The translations under genes and the position numbers were made by a program. Of a stretch of 64,000 nucleotides of DNA, positions 38,169 through 49,390 are shown one piece after another. Positions within the stretch are counted from its first letter, which is position 1, and each line of letters begins with the position of its first letter. The stretch spans positions 269,501 to 333,500 of the forward strand of contig JAXDDX010000010.1 of assembly GCA_034670405.1 (NCBI GenBank). Direction: 5' to 3'. A model generated the notes under the pieces. That model worked only from the letters and a program-made list of their open reading frames with translations. It was not told the DNA's origin and did no database searches. The stretch comes from Hoplostethus atlanticus. Its lineage: Eukaryota; Chordata; Actinopteri; Trachichthyiformes; Trachichthyidae.

Positions 38169-39026
38169 ATTTCCTTGCCTTGCTCAAGGGTATTTTGGCT
38201 GTGTTGGTGGTCACATGTGTAATGTAATACCATCCATCTGACATCTGAAACATTCCCTCCTGTCAGCGCCTTTCTGTTATTAGTCCCCCCCCCCCCACCT
38301 CATTGGGTGACACAGCAGTGACAGCTAGCGTTCCCCGGGTACAAGACACAGACGTGCAGCACACACCTGTAGGCTCTTGCTGTCTTGCACAGCTCTACTG
38401 ACACCTCTTTATTTTGGGCTGTTCTTCCCCTGTATCGCTCTGCCTTTCTCCTCACACATTAATTCAGTCCAGCACTCCAGAAAAAAAAGTAATGTAGTAC
38501 AATAGAGAGACAGGAAGCAAGTCACAGAGAGACAGATGCAGATAGGCAGAGAGGGGAAGAATGAGAGACAGATACCCAGACAGAGAGACAGAGCGAGGGA
38601 AAAAGACAGATACTGAGGCAGAAGTGACAAACTGACAGAGACAGAAAAGGGGGAGAGAGTGAGAGAGTGTGAGAGCGAGAAAGAGAGGTGTGTGTTACCT
38701 GGTTGTAAACCGCCGTGCTGCACATAAATCCCATTACTTTGGGAAGAGTGCTGGCTGATCTCACCGTTCCCGACACCCACGCATCCCCAGGAAATTGAAG
38801 CTATAATTCTCAAATCCTCAGTGCCTTCCCTCCCCTTCCTCTGCTTATATACTGTTCCCTCGATTCTTTTTATTTTCTTATTTTTTCTTGCTCCCAGGCT
38901 GTCTCTCCACTCCACCTTTGTCTCCCTTTTGCCCTTTCCTGTTCCTGGGGCTCTGTCTTTTATTTGTTGCGCAAAGGAGTGCTAGGGCCCCTGGATAGTC
39001 TGCAGGAAATGCTATAAAGTGTCAGC

Positions 39027-39073
<47 letters not shown>
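39027..39073. repeat. (GT)n microsatellite
   Basis: About 47 nt of uninterrupted GT. Confidence 0.97.
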
Positions 39074-39074
<1 letters not shown>

Positions 39075-42000
39075 TGGAATGCCTGGATTATCAACCAGCC
39101 ATACCAAGCACACGTCCTGTGGCCAAGACCACCAGAATTTGAGCTCCTGTGAGACCTTACAATACTAAAGTTGCGTTGAGCAAGTTACCTGCTCTGGAAG
39201 CGCTGCACTCCATGGCTGACCCTGCACCCCAACCGGAGGGTGAACACAAAATTTCACTCTTGATAATCAATAAAATATACCAAATCCCTCAAAAATGGCA
39301 TTATTTCATTGTATTGTTTTATTGCCTAACGTCTGAAGGGCACTTGACTGGGTAGCTGCACAATGTAAAGGGTCAAATGGGGTTGTGACAGGAACAGGAC
39401 ATGCTTGCCCTGGAGCCCCTAGCAGGATAACCCAGGCAGTGGTGGTAGTGTGGGGGTGTTGCTTATGTGTGCTTCTACTATGTGTGTGTATGTTTATGTT
39501 TGCAGGCATATTGTCTTGGATGTGTTTGAGTCTTTGCATCTGCACCCTGTGTATGTATGTGTGTGTGTGTCTATACTACATTGTCTCTGAATTGTTTTGA
39601 ATTAAAAAAAACATCTTACCCATGCATGATAAATCCTAGCTATTCTAGTAGCTTAGTAGCGGTATGGATACTTGGTAATCTACTATATTAGTCTCAGAAG
39701 TACTTACAAATACCAATTGATATTATCAGATTGAATGCACTTGCAGTCATTTTCATTCCTGCTTAACCACTAAACCATCGTGCAGTAGTCATGCAAGCCT
39801 GTTTGATACTTTGAAAGCCCTTTAGGCCTACAGGGGGTGATTTTCTTATATGTGATTTGATACAATGGGAGTCGACAGTGCTATTTATTCACTGATTGCA
39901 GTTGTTACACCATTGAAATGTGTTGTCAGCTCGAAAGCCATCACTGTGAGAGTTAGCCAGAGAGAAATCCTATTAGCGTGCATGTCTCTGCACGTACAGC
40001 GTTGTGCACCCGCTTATGTGAGTACAAGCATGTGTATGTGTATGCACAGCTTTGTGCACATGTTTGCATGAGTAGAAATAGGCATGTGTATACTAGTCCT
40101 TTGAGCCTCTCTGCGCCTCTTTCATTACCGCGATTGCAATCTGTTAAAGGAGAGATTAGATGGGAGGATGTACTGTCCAAAGTCTATTAGAGGAATGAAT
40201 TGCTTCCAGTTTTCTGTGGGGTCAGTCTGTTACTGTGGATTAACACAATCTCAGGTTGATAAAAGCCTGGATTCTGCCCCTTCCTGTCTTCCAGATCCCA
40301 TTTAAAGACCCTGTCTGGAGTCTCTTAGGGCATATCAATTATGGGTATATACACATTATTGAAACGTATAGGCTTGAATCGTGGTGCATAATCTCTTTCA
40401 ATTTCTACATCATATTGAAATAAAATGGAGGTACATTGGCATATGTATGTTTTGTACTTCTTCAAAATTCAATATGTATATATTAAATATAAATATTTAA
40501 AACCGACGCATTCTTGGCACATCATGTAAAGCCTTGTATCAACAGCTCAGATAATCAATTTCAGGGTGATTAAATATCTTCATCCCAAAGATATGAACAA
40601 AAAACATTTCATCTTGAGTTGATCCATAATGCAAATGTAAAGAAAAGGATAGATCTTACCCAAAAACTCCCAAACCAATCAACAAAGGTCTCGATACAAA
40701 GACAACAGACAGGGTTTACAATAAGTATAGAGTACAAAAGGTTACAATCTGCATGTTCCTGTTTACAAGAATATACAGTACAAATGTACAAACACAGCAA
40801 ATATATTTGAAACAGATTCTTAACCATATGGGATTGAAGTGGCGGTGGGGTTTAAAGGGGCTCTGTATGTGGATCACTGGTTCTAGACCATCTCACCCTC
40901 TCACCTGTTAGTGGTTTTCTGAAGGATCAGCAGCTCTCATTGGCCACCTTTGAACTGCCTCCCTATCTGCTGACTACAGACGTGCCCACACAATGTCAGT
41001 CTAAAACTCACCAGGAGGTCTACAGTGTCATAAAACTTGACTGTTATGACGGAAAAAATATAATTTGTACTTCTGGAAAACTTGAATTGATATTACAGGT
41101 CTGATTTGAGTTTGCCACCCATAGAACCAACAGCAAAAAGGACTATCTTCATCTCTATAGCTGAATGCTTTCACTTGTCACTCTTACCTTCGATAATGGA
41201 AAGAATTTAAGAGCTAGTCAAGGAAGTGTACGTATTGTTAGCAAGGCTCTTTTTTCCTGAGCACTGTACGAGAAGCATTGCTAAAGATAGACAGGTTAGG
41301 TTAGGTTTGCTTGGTTCTGACTCTGAGGTTAGGTTCATTTATTTGTTTATTAAAAGAAGCCAAACCTTTTAACTCATTATCGTATGTGTGTGTGTGTGTG
41401 TGTGTGTGTGTCTGTGTGTGTGGCATTTTCAGGATTTGTGCCAGAAGAGCAACAGCATCTAAATAAGGAGCATACATCAAACAAATGCATTCATATACAG
41501 AATAATTGGGGGAATTACTGCAGAGTTCACTTGCCAAGTTTAACAACTTTAGAAGAGGTAATGATGTGTGAGATCTTTAGTGGTTTGACCTTTACCTCTA
41601 AAATGAACCTTGAAACTACTTCTGTCTGTAAACACTTTCTCCAGAGTAGTGTGTCTTTATGGCTCCTTACTCCAACTGAAATGGATGCAGGACCTGTAGG
41701 CTATAGATTGAGCAGAGCTGTTACCCATACACTGCCTTTGGGGATTCAGAAATCTCATGATCTTATATAACATGGCAAGTTGTTGAAGAAAGAAACGAGG
41801 GGTTAGTTGGTATTTTTACTGTGTTTGATGAGGGAAGGGGAGCATTTTTAATTCTCTCCCCCAACCAGATTTTCCTGGCCACCCCAGGGATTCATACAGG
41901 TAACTTTTTGGTCACAAACTCATTTCTCTAGACATTATCTTCCTGTCACCCCATTTACCTCATGGGGCAAGATATGCACACACCTATTATTACAGTAGGA

Positions 42001-42921
42001 TGCGGCTAGAACAGAGTTGCCACCTATTTAATTTCATCTGGAGCATTTTGAATGCTTTGACAAGTACGTAGAATTACATTTGCATCTTAGGTAATAAGAT
42101 ACTCTAAACACAAATTGTCCTATAGCGTCCTACAGTATAACACCACAAGACAGTTTTTTGACCATGATCAGAGGGAAATCTTGATGCTATGTAAAACTCT
42201 TTTTGGTTACATAATGCAACTTTTGATGCCATGCTGAACCCTGTTTCAAAAAGAGGTTCTAAGCAGCACCAAATGTCCCCCAATTATCATGACCATAGTA
42301 ACCGCTCAACAACCATAGTGTGATTTTGATGATATTGATTAATTCTCAGCTCTGTATTCTTAATCAATCGTCTTCAACTTTAATTTTCCCTGTACATGGT
42401 AACAGTGTGTGTATGTGCCTGTGCGATCATCATCCCTGTCAATGTGTGTGCACTTGCTGCTTTCAGAGTCACTGTGTGTGTACGTGTGCTCCCTCCCTCC
42501 TTTGCAACCCCCACTTAGATGATTAATGTCCTTTTTTTTCTTTTTGCCCTTTTCCCCTCTCCCGCTTCGGTCCTGTTTTTTTATTCTTTCCTCCCTCTTC
42601 AGCCGTTCACCACTGTACTGTGTAGTCTGTGCCCCCCTCTCCCACTGCACTGCACTTCTTGTATTTTGAAACTGCTGAGCTTCAATCGATCTCTGTCTGG
42701 AACAGGGAGTTTTTTCGCCCTCCGCACTTGTATTTTGGGTCATCCTGTACCTTTCCTGTTTAGGTCAATCATGGGAGAAAATGTTTGGACGGCAGTGGCA
42801 GGTTAGGAGATATAGTGGGGAAAAGGGAGGAGATGGAAAGGGAAATGAATTAGCTTTGGTTTCATGATTAGTGTGCACATTAGTGTACACAAGCGGGCAG
42901 AAACAAACACACACAAGCATG

Positions 42922-42962
<41 letters not shown>

Positions 42963-43476
42963 CATCAGACTTGATCATATTTATGGTCCGCACAATGAAT
43001 TAAAAACTTCCCCAGTGTGCTGATTTGGTTGTAGGTCAGGCACTTGCTTGGTAGACTCACTTCATACACAGCAGTAACCCAGCTCCCTGAAATGATATTG
43101 ACTTTGCCAGAGGCTCTTTTCGACATACCGTGTCTGAAGTGGTACTGAGGAGTATTTTGGAGTTCACTACAGATCAAGATGTCTTTATGAGATTTGCTTG
43201 TGGAGTGGAGACTCGCACATTAAATCAGGAGTTGAAGAGCAAAATTAAAGACAGTGGAAAGTCCTTAGTTTTATGTGCACACACACACACACCTGGACAT
43301 GCGCACACATACATAGGTATGCCAGGCATGGCCGAAGACGTGCATACACACTTTAAGAACCACCAGTGTTTTACAATAGTTGCAAAGCACTGTGGATTTA
43401 GGAGGAAGAGGTTATAGGAAACAGCTGTGCTGCATGTAACCACAGAGACACTGCTTTCCTCTCCGTTCCTCCCCAG

Positions 43477-43748
43477 CTCCTCCCGCGCTCCGGCTGTCAG
43501 TCAATGAGACGCTAGTGGTGGACCCCGGACGGGACGTGACCCTGACCTGTGAGGTGACCGCTGGCTTCCCCCTACCCACCGTGACGTGGTCGCGATACCC
43601 CGGCTCTCTACCCCTCAGCGCCCAGGTCCGTGGGGGGCTCACTAATGCTGCGGGCTGTCACGCCAGCTGACGCGGGTTTCTACAACTGCACGGCCGTCAA
43701 CAATGTGGGCAACCCTGCCCGCAGGAACGTCAATCTCGGTTGTCAGGA
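43477..43748 (+). CDS. mdga1: MDGA-family exon: Ig domain 3, frame broken by two extra G bases
   Basis: The exon starts after CCCCAG and reads P-P-A-L-R-L-S-V-N-E-T-L-V-V, with the B-strand cysteine in T-L-T-C and the core tryptophan in T-V-T-W. After A-Q-V-R-G-G the frame slips at a run of six G (43632-43637); as written it meets TGA at 43668. The family sequence continues in the next frame, including F-Y-N-C-T (the F-strand cysteine with an N-glycosylation sequon) and N-N-V-G-N-P-A. It slips again at GG 43738-43739, after which a V-V-R reading leads to the donor A|GTAAGT at 43749. One base fewer at each spot gives 270 nt, phase 1 at both ends, and a junction with Ig4 equal in length to the family. 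So the exon is real, but the sequence as given cannot encode it. A homopolymer sequencing error or a genuine lesion are both possible. Confidence 0.9.
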
Positions 43749-44550
43749 GTAAGTAGTGGGGATGTTTGTTTTCTGACGATGAGGGGGGGCAGAAGGGGGA
43801 GGTTTAATATGTGTGTTGGGGTGGACTGTGTCTTTTGTATCAACTCAAGTTCATATTAGATGTTGTAATATATTACATTGGCTCATTATGTCATTAGTGA
43901 AATCATATGATACGTGAAATTCATAATTGAAAAAAATTGTAGTTCTATTGTTTTCACCCAGGATTATTATGAGGTTGTGAGTGTATTTGAGACTGTGTGT
44001 GTGTGTGTGTTTGTCGGCGCGTGTCTCTAAAATATGTGCGAGTGTTTTGTGTGCATTTATGCACACGTGTGACTCGCAAGCAGTTGATCCGTCATTAGCG
44101 AGAGCTGATGTGAAATCTTGTCAGAATAGCAGGGTTAAGAAGCGCTCCTCTCTAATTCCCCTGCCGTTAAAACAAAAGCCTTCCATTCTCCCTCCCTCTG
44201 GCTATTTTTAGCCCCTTTAATCATCTTTATTCACTCCAATTAGTTAGACCAGAGTGGAAGCAATTAGCAACAGTCTCTTCTGTTAGTTAACACTGTAGAG
44301 AACGTACGCTGGATGGGTTTCTCCTGTTAGCTTAATGGGCCTGAACGCTTCATCACACCAGCACAGCTGGCAAGGTGGTAGATGAGACACACACACACAC
44401 ACACACACACACACATTTGGTGAGTGCACACGCAAGTAGGTACACACAAGCAGGTGACATAGTTACATATGTACATGGATGCACACATACACACCTGCAG
44501 GCACCCCCACCTATAGCTCCATCTCTATCTCTCTCCTTTTCTTCCCACTG

Positions 44551-44600
<50 letters not shown>

Positions 44601-45350
44601 TATCGTCTCCACGGTAGCCAGGAAAACTTGCAGGATCGCTTTAACCATATGGTCATTACGAAGCATCCCCAGCTCCACCCGAGCATCTAGTAAACCAAGC
44701 TCTCCTCTCCTCCTCATCACCTGTGCCTCCCCTCGGTGGGGAGAGAGGGTTTTGTTTTGTATTCAGCCTGGAAGTCTGTTGGGGTATGCAGCCTTTGAAA
44801 CCGTAGATTAAATGTGACAGTGTAAGTTGTTCCTCTGTGTCCTTGATTTTGTTTTCCCCCTCCTCCCTATCCCTCTGTTATTTTATTCTGTTCCTCATCC
44901 TTTTTTGGTCTTTCCCTTCTTCACAATATTGCCATTTTCTTTTTCTTCTTCCTATTCTTTCTTTCTTTCCTTCTTTCTTTCTTCTTCTTCTTTCTGTTTC
45001 CGCCCTTCCTTATGCCTCACTCCCTATGTCTCGCACTTATCCACCTTTTACTTTGATCCCCTTTCTCCATCCCCCTTTCTTCCCCACTTTATCTATACCT
45101 CTCCATTGCCCCTTTGCTCTGTCTTATTCTGCTGATTTTACTCATCTACACTATACAATACCTTCTTCTTCTCTTTATGTGCTGTCATACACTCTTCTCT
45201 CTTTCTGTCTCTCTCGCCCATCCCTTTCCTGTTCATCCTCTTTTAAATTTCCTATCAGCACCACTGCCGCCCTCACCCTTTGCCATCTTGTTTAACCCCC
45301 ATCTATTTCTTCTCTCTCTTTCTCGACCCCACCACCACCACCACACACAG
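43749..45350 (+). other. Phase-1 intron between Ig3 and Ig4
   Basis: A 1602-nt intron. It holds a complex, TAATTA-rich stretch at about 44080-44360 with a consensus MEF2-type site, CA arrays at 44388-44414 and 44557-44598, and about 480 nt of pyrimidine-rich sequence leading to the Ig4 acceptor. Confidence 0.92.
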
Positions 45351-45680
45351 CGATGGGCAACCTGACCTTCCAGATTACGCCGGACTCCAACAAGGACAGC
45401 GAGAGCATCCAGATGGGTCGCGACCTCAAGCTGTCCTGCCATGTGGATGCCACCCCGCAGGACAAGGTCAACTACACCTGGTACAAGAACGGCGCACCCG
45501 TCTATAACTCAGAGAGCCTCATATTGCTGCGTAGCGACCCGGACATGGCGCCCGGCACCAGTAGTTTGGAGATCGTGGACATGAAGTTCAGAGACCTGGC
45601 CACCTACAGCTGCGTGGCCAACTTCCCAGGTAGCAGGGTGCCGGAGCTTCGTGTGGATGTCAACATTTCTCAGAACAGCG
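45351..45680 (+). CDS. mdga1: MDGA-family exon: Ig domain 4
   Basis: This 330-nt symmetric exon (phase 1 at both ends) encodes one whole Ig domain. It follows CACACAG, uses two bases to finish a split codon, then reads M-G-N-L-T-F-Q-I-T-P-D. Landmarks are D-L-K-L-S-C-H-V-D-A (B-strand cysteine), Y-T-W-Y-K-N-G (core tryptophan), S-S-L-E-I-V-D and Y-S-C-V-A (F-strand cysteine). It ends V-N-I-S-Q-N-S plus one base before the donor G|GTGAGA. N-glycosylation sequons are visible at N-L-T, N-Y-T and N-I-S, as expected for an extracellular domain. The frame is fully open. A long pyrimidine-rich stretch (about 44860-45340) precedes the acceptor. The ATG near the exon start is internal; there is no sign that it initiates translation. 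Confidence 0.96.
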
Positions 45681-47923
45681 GTGAGACTTTCCTCTCTCTC
45701 TTTTCCTTGTCTTTTTCAGACAAGTTTCCATGAGTCACCAGTCAGCTGCACTGAGCTAGCTAACTCACATCCCTCTGGTGGATCACTACATTTTCTCTGC
45801 ATTCAGACAACTAGTGATCACAAAACCAGGCTACTGGAGCACCAAGTGGCAAATTGGACAGCAGCTGATCTGTAGTGTCAGTCAAAAGTTTAGCTGTGGC
45901 CAACTATATTGTACCTTGCTGTCAAATGGGGAAACAACAACAACACTGTCCAGAACACTTGTCTCAGCTGCTTGTGGTGTGAACACACAGCTAAGCTAGA
46001 AATACACTGGAAGCGTATTTTCAAATCTTTTCAATGGCCAAAGGCTCACTCAAGGCCTGTCTGTTCCGAATTTGGTTTGATTTTGGGAGCGTCAACACAC
46101 GTCCAGCATGACTCATTTTTTGTGACTTTTCTGAGGTTTCTGAAGTTTCAGTGCAAAAGATAATGCAATTTTTCCAGAGGGCCATATCTAAATCTGTATG
46201 TCCATATTATAATGCACATTTTTTGATACATTTCTAATTTGCAGTCATATACTGTATACGGGGCATTTTTGTATTTCATTAATGAGCACTGATTGACACC
46301 TTGTCAAGCTAGTTTGTATCGTAAGTATTGTAACTTTTATCACGCTAGTCTAAAACTGATGCACGAGAATCCTGACTTTCCTGTAACGCCAGTCTAGGCT
46401 TCTCAACAAGATGCTTTTGGGAAACCTGGCCCAGAGAAGTTCAGTCCTCCTTTCTTGTTTTTGTTTCCTTCCAACTCTCTTTCATTTATTAAGCTGTGTT
46501 CCATCTACACTCACACAAACACACACACACACACACACACACTGGTGGGTGGAGGTTTCAACCCCCGTGGCTCTCATCTCCCCGGGACAGACATCTGTTA
46601 CTTTTTCTCTATTTCTTTTTCATCCTTCACTTGTTCCCTCACTCATTTGGGCCATAAAGTTCTGCCTTCTAACTGAATTGCTGGTCTGTCTTGGTGCTGT
46701 CTGTCACATACTCTCACTCCATCTCTCCTTGGCTCGCCAGGTCCTAGATTAAGTCTGTCTGTTCTCTTTATCTATCTGCATTTCTGTTGCACTACCCCTT
46801 GCTCTGTATATATTTTGTGTTTCTCCTGCTGTCCCCTTCCCTCTCTCTCTCCCTCTCTCTCCCTCTCCCTCCAGGTACTATGCAGAGAATTGAAAGGGTG
46901 TGCCTATGTGTGTTTAACTTTAATGTTAGCATTCACCACTGAGATGTTATCTTTTTTAACGTTTCCCCTTTTACAACCTAACCGTGTTAGTGTCCAATAA
47001 AATTGTGCTTGTAAACATCAGCATCTTTTCCACCATTTACTTATCCTGCTGAATGCATCTCTCTCCCAATTTCTACTTTCACGCCATCTGTCATTTTCTT
47101 TCTCTTCATTTTGGTCACCTCTTCCTCCCTTGTTACATCTCTTTCTTTCTCTTACTTTCTTCTCTTATACTCTCTTATACTCTCCTCACGTTTTCTCCCA
47201 CTCCATTTGCTCCCTCTCCCTTCCTCTCCTGCCTACAATCCCCCTCCCTTCCCTTTCCCCACTCTTTCCCTCCTCCTCTACCCCTTTCGCAATGCCTCTC
47301 TTTCATTGTTTTTTGACCTCTCCTGCTAAGGGCCTTGTTTGCTTTTCCTTTAAATTGTTTTGTACTGTGGCCATCGTGACCCAAGAGTATACAATCCAAA
47401 CAAACACAACTGCTGCAGAATGCGCTGATTAGTTTCCTCTCTGTGGTTGAGGGTGTGTTAATCAGTGAAATCAGCTGCTGTAGTGTTTGGTTGGAATTCA
47501 AACCTGTGTGCTCTTGGGTCTCCATGGCCCATGGTTGAGAACCACACCATTAAAAATAATGAAATCAGTTTCCACACAATGCTCTATTGATTTATTAGCA
47601 TTCACTGATTCTTAAGCTTCATCTATTAATATTATGATAATACTATACAAGTGAGCTGCACCAGCTGTCCTTTTAGATTTTATTTGATGGTTGTCGCTGA
47701 ACTGTTGAGTGGACTTTCAATCCTATAGTGTAATGATTATGTAAGTCGTGCTGTGGGCTGAGTGGGTTTAAATGAAGCCTTATTTATTGTACAGCACTTT
47801 ATAACTTTGTAAAGAAAACTACTATGCCAACATAGATGATGCCATTCATGTGAAAGTAAATACATTTACTTAAAATCAAAACAATTTGTGCTATCCCATT
47901 CTCCTCTCCCTCTCTTTCTCCAG
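45681..47923 (+). other. Phase-1 intron between Ig4 and Ig5
   Basis: A 2243-nt intron. It contains a short CA array (about 46509-46542), CT-rich blocks (about 46840-46875 and 47040-47330), and a probable hAT-type right end near 47533-47546 (GTTGAGAACCACA) whose left end I could not place. Confidence 0.92.
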
Positions 47924-48220
47924 TCACTCCCCCAGTGCTGACGGCCCCGGAGGGAGGGCAGGTGGTCAGTGTGAGAGAGGGAGGCAGTGTCGAGCTGGTG
48001 TGTTTGGTAGAGGGCAAGCCACGCCCGCCTGTACTGTGGTCACGGATGGACAAGGACCTGCTCATGCCATCTGGGAAGCCCGTGGTGGAGACGCGGGACG
48101 GCCGATTGAGACTGACCAACGTCAGCCGGGACATGATGGGGGCGTATCGGTGCCAGACGGCTCCTTACAACGGCCTTAACATCAAGCGCCGTGAAGCACA
48201 GGTCCAACTCAACGTGCAGT
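47924..48220 (+). CDS. mdga1: MDGA-family exon: Ig domain 5
   Basis: This 297-nt symmetric phase-1 exon sits between TTTCTCCAG and T|GTAAGT. It encodes a complete Ig domain: T-P-P-V-L-T-A-P-E-G, then V-R-E-G-G-S-V-E-L-V-C (B-strand cysteine), G-K-P-R-P-P-V-L-W-S-R (core tryptophan), G-R-L-R-L-T-N-V-S-R-D and Y-R-C-Q-T (F-strand cysteine), ending R-R-E-A-Q-V-Q-L-N-V-Q. The G-K-P-R-P-P-V-L-W-S-R and R-E-A-Q-V-Q-L-N-V-Q phrases resemble MDGA1 more than MDGA2 as I remember them, and are a main reason for the symbol. The frame is open throughout. The acceptor has a good pyrimidine tract and the donor matches consensus. Confidence 0.96.
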
Positions 48221-48837
48221 GTAAGTATCGATACAACTTCAGCTACTACCTCTCTATTATCAATAATACAGCTGCACCACTAACTAATGCTTGTTACAAT
48301 ACAGCAGTTTAAGAACTTATACCACTATTACTATTACTCTTACCAGTGACACATTACTTTCCTATGTAATGAGTATTTAATTACAGCAATAATATTACAG
48401 TTACCAATCAGAGAAATAAATTGTTACTTTTGTCACCCCTTCATATCGCATTTAAGTTTAATAAACCAATCTCCATTATCCATTTATCTCCGTCATGACT
48501 ACCATAAGTACCAAATAGTATAAAGTAAAGTAATATTACTATTACTATATTATTGAAATGAGTAACAAGTAAAGAGGAATATATAATTTTTTTTGAGTAA
48601 TGAGCCCAACGCTGACTATTATTATTATTATTACTATTACTATCACTATTATCAACAGTCAGAACAAAGAAACTACTACTCATCACTATCACCACCACTT
48701 ATAACTACACCTGGTACTTATAAAAGTGCATTGATACTGTGGCAGCATGTTTGCTGCTACTATTACAACCACAAACCCTCTAAAACACTGATAACTTAAC
48801 TGGTTATTCATTGTATCTGACACTCTTATCCAGAGGG

Positions 48838-49390
48838 ACTAGGGTTGCCAACCCCCTATAATATGAAATCATTCCTTAGCGATATGTTGCGTTCCTTAAT
48901 GAGTCAATACAGAACACAATTTGTTCTGTATTTCCCTATTTAAGTGATGAAAATGACAATTAAACAATGATTAATTATAAAGAAACCAGTCTCATTATAA
49001 AACACTATTTAATAACAACTAGAGCTGGCTGCCAGCTCTCTCCTCCTCAGTGTGCTTGCTCATGGTGTGTGTGTGTGTGTGTCCACATTGGCTGATGCCA
49101 GGTTACGGAGTTGCGAACGGGAGGGCAGCGGGAGTCAGACTGAGATTTTAAAATGGCCTCTTCTTCTTCTTCTTCTTCCTCCTGTCAGATGGAAGAGATT
49201 GTAACAATATCACCGTGAATGGGAAGCTGAATGTCCGACAGTGTGTGAGCGAATGAATACAAGCTGAACTGCAGTCAGCAGTCAGCAATGTAAATATTTG
49301 AGTAGAATACTTATTATATAGTAAACAGCCCATAAACATACAGATAATACATTATAAACAAGAGAGAGAGGGAAAAAAGATGATTGAAAT
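48838..49390 (-). repeat. Unclassified interspersed repeat, copy B
   Basis: Reverse complement of the block at 22766-23430, with the same order of landmarks and the same internal CA/GT array (here at about 49062-49081). A (TTC)n expansion replaces the GAAGAAGAGGAAGAGG segment of copy A. The left limit is at GGGTTGCCAACCCC; the right limit is less clear. Confidence 0.8.

Larger units (their letters stand above)
29684..43476 (+). other. Phase-1 intron between Ig2 and Ig3 (13.8 kb)
   Basis: The largest intron fully inside the window. Contents in order: an (ACAG)n array (29723-29832), a tRNA-derived SINE (about 30970-31265), (GAAA)n (about 33236-33282), GA-rich tracts, a (CA)n array (34901-34942), LINE copy 2 (37056-38168), a poly-C run near 38287, a (GT)n array (39027-39073) and a (CA)n array (42926-42960). 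Complex, possibly conserved stretches lie at about 33830-34040. No extra exon was recognised. Confidence 0.9.

Noticed and set aside
38409..38915. 168-codon minus-strand frame with a Leu/Ser/Cys-rich middle
   Set aside because: The middle is a translated GA/CT-rich tract and the ends show no motif; no splice context.
43738..43740. Alternative donor CG|GTTGTC for the Ig3 exon
   Set aside because: It would give the right phase with only one frame correction, but the donor is weak and the family's V-R-S/T residues before Ig4 would be lost; A|GTAAGT at 43749 fits better.
45351..45356. ATG near the start of the Ig4 exon as a possible alternative translation start
   Set aside because: It is preceded by an ordinary acceptor and the reading continues the upstream domain in phase; no promoter or signal peptide follows.
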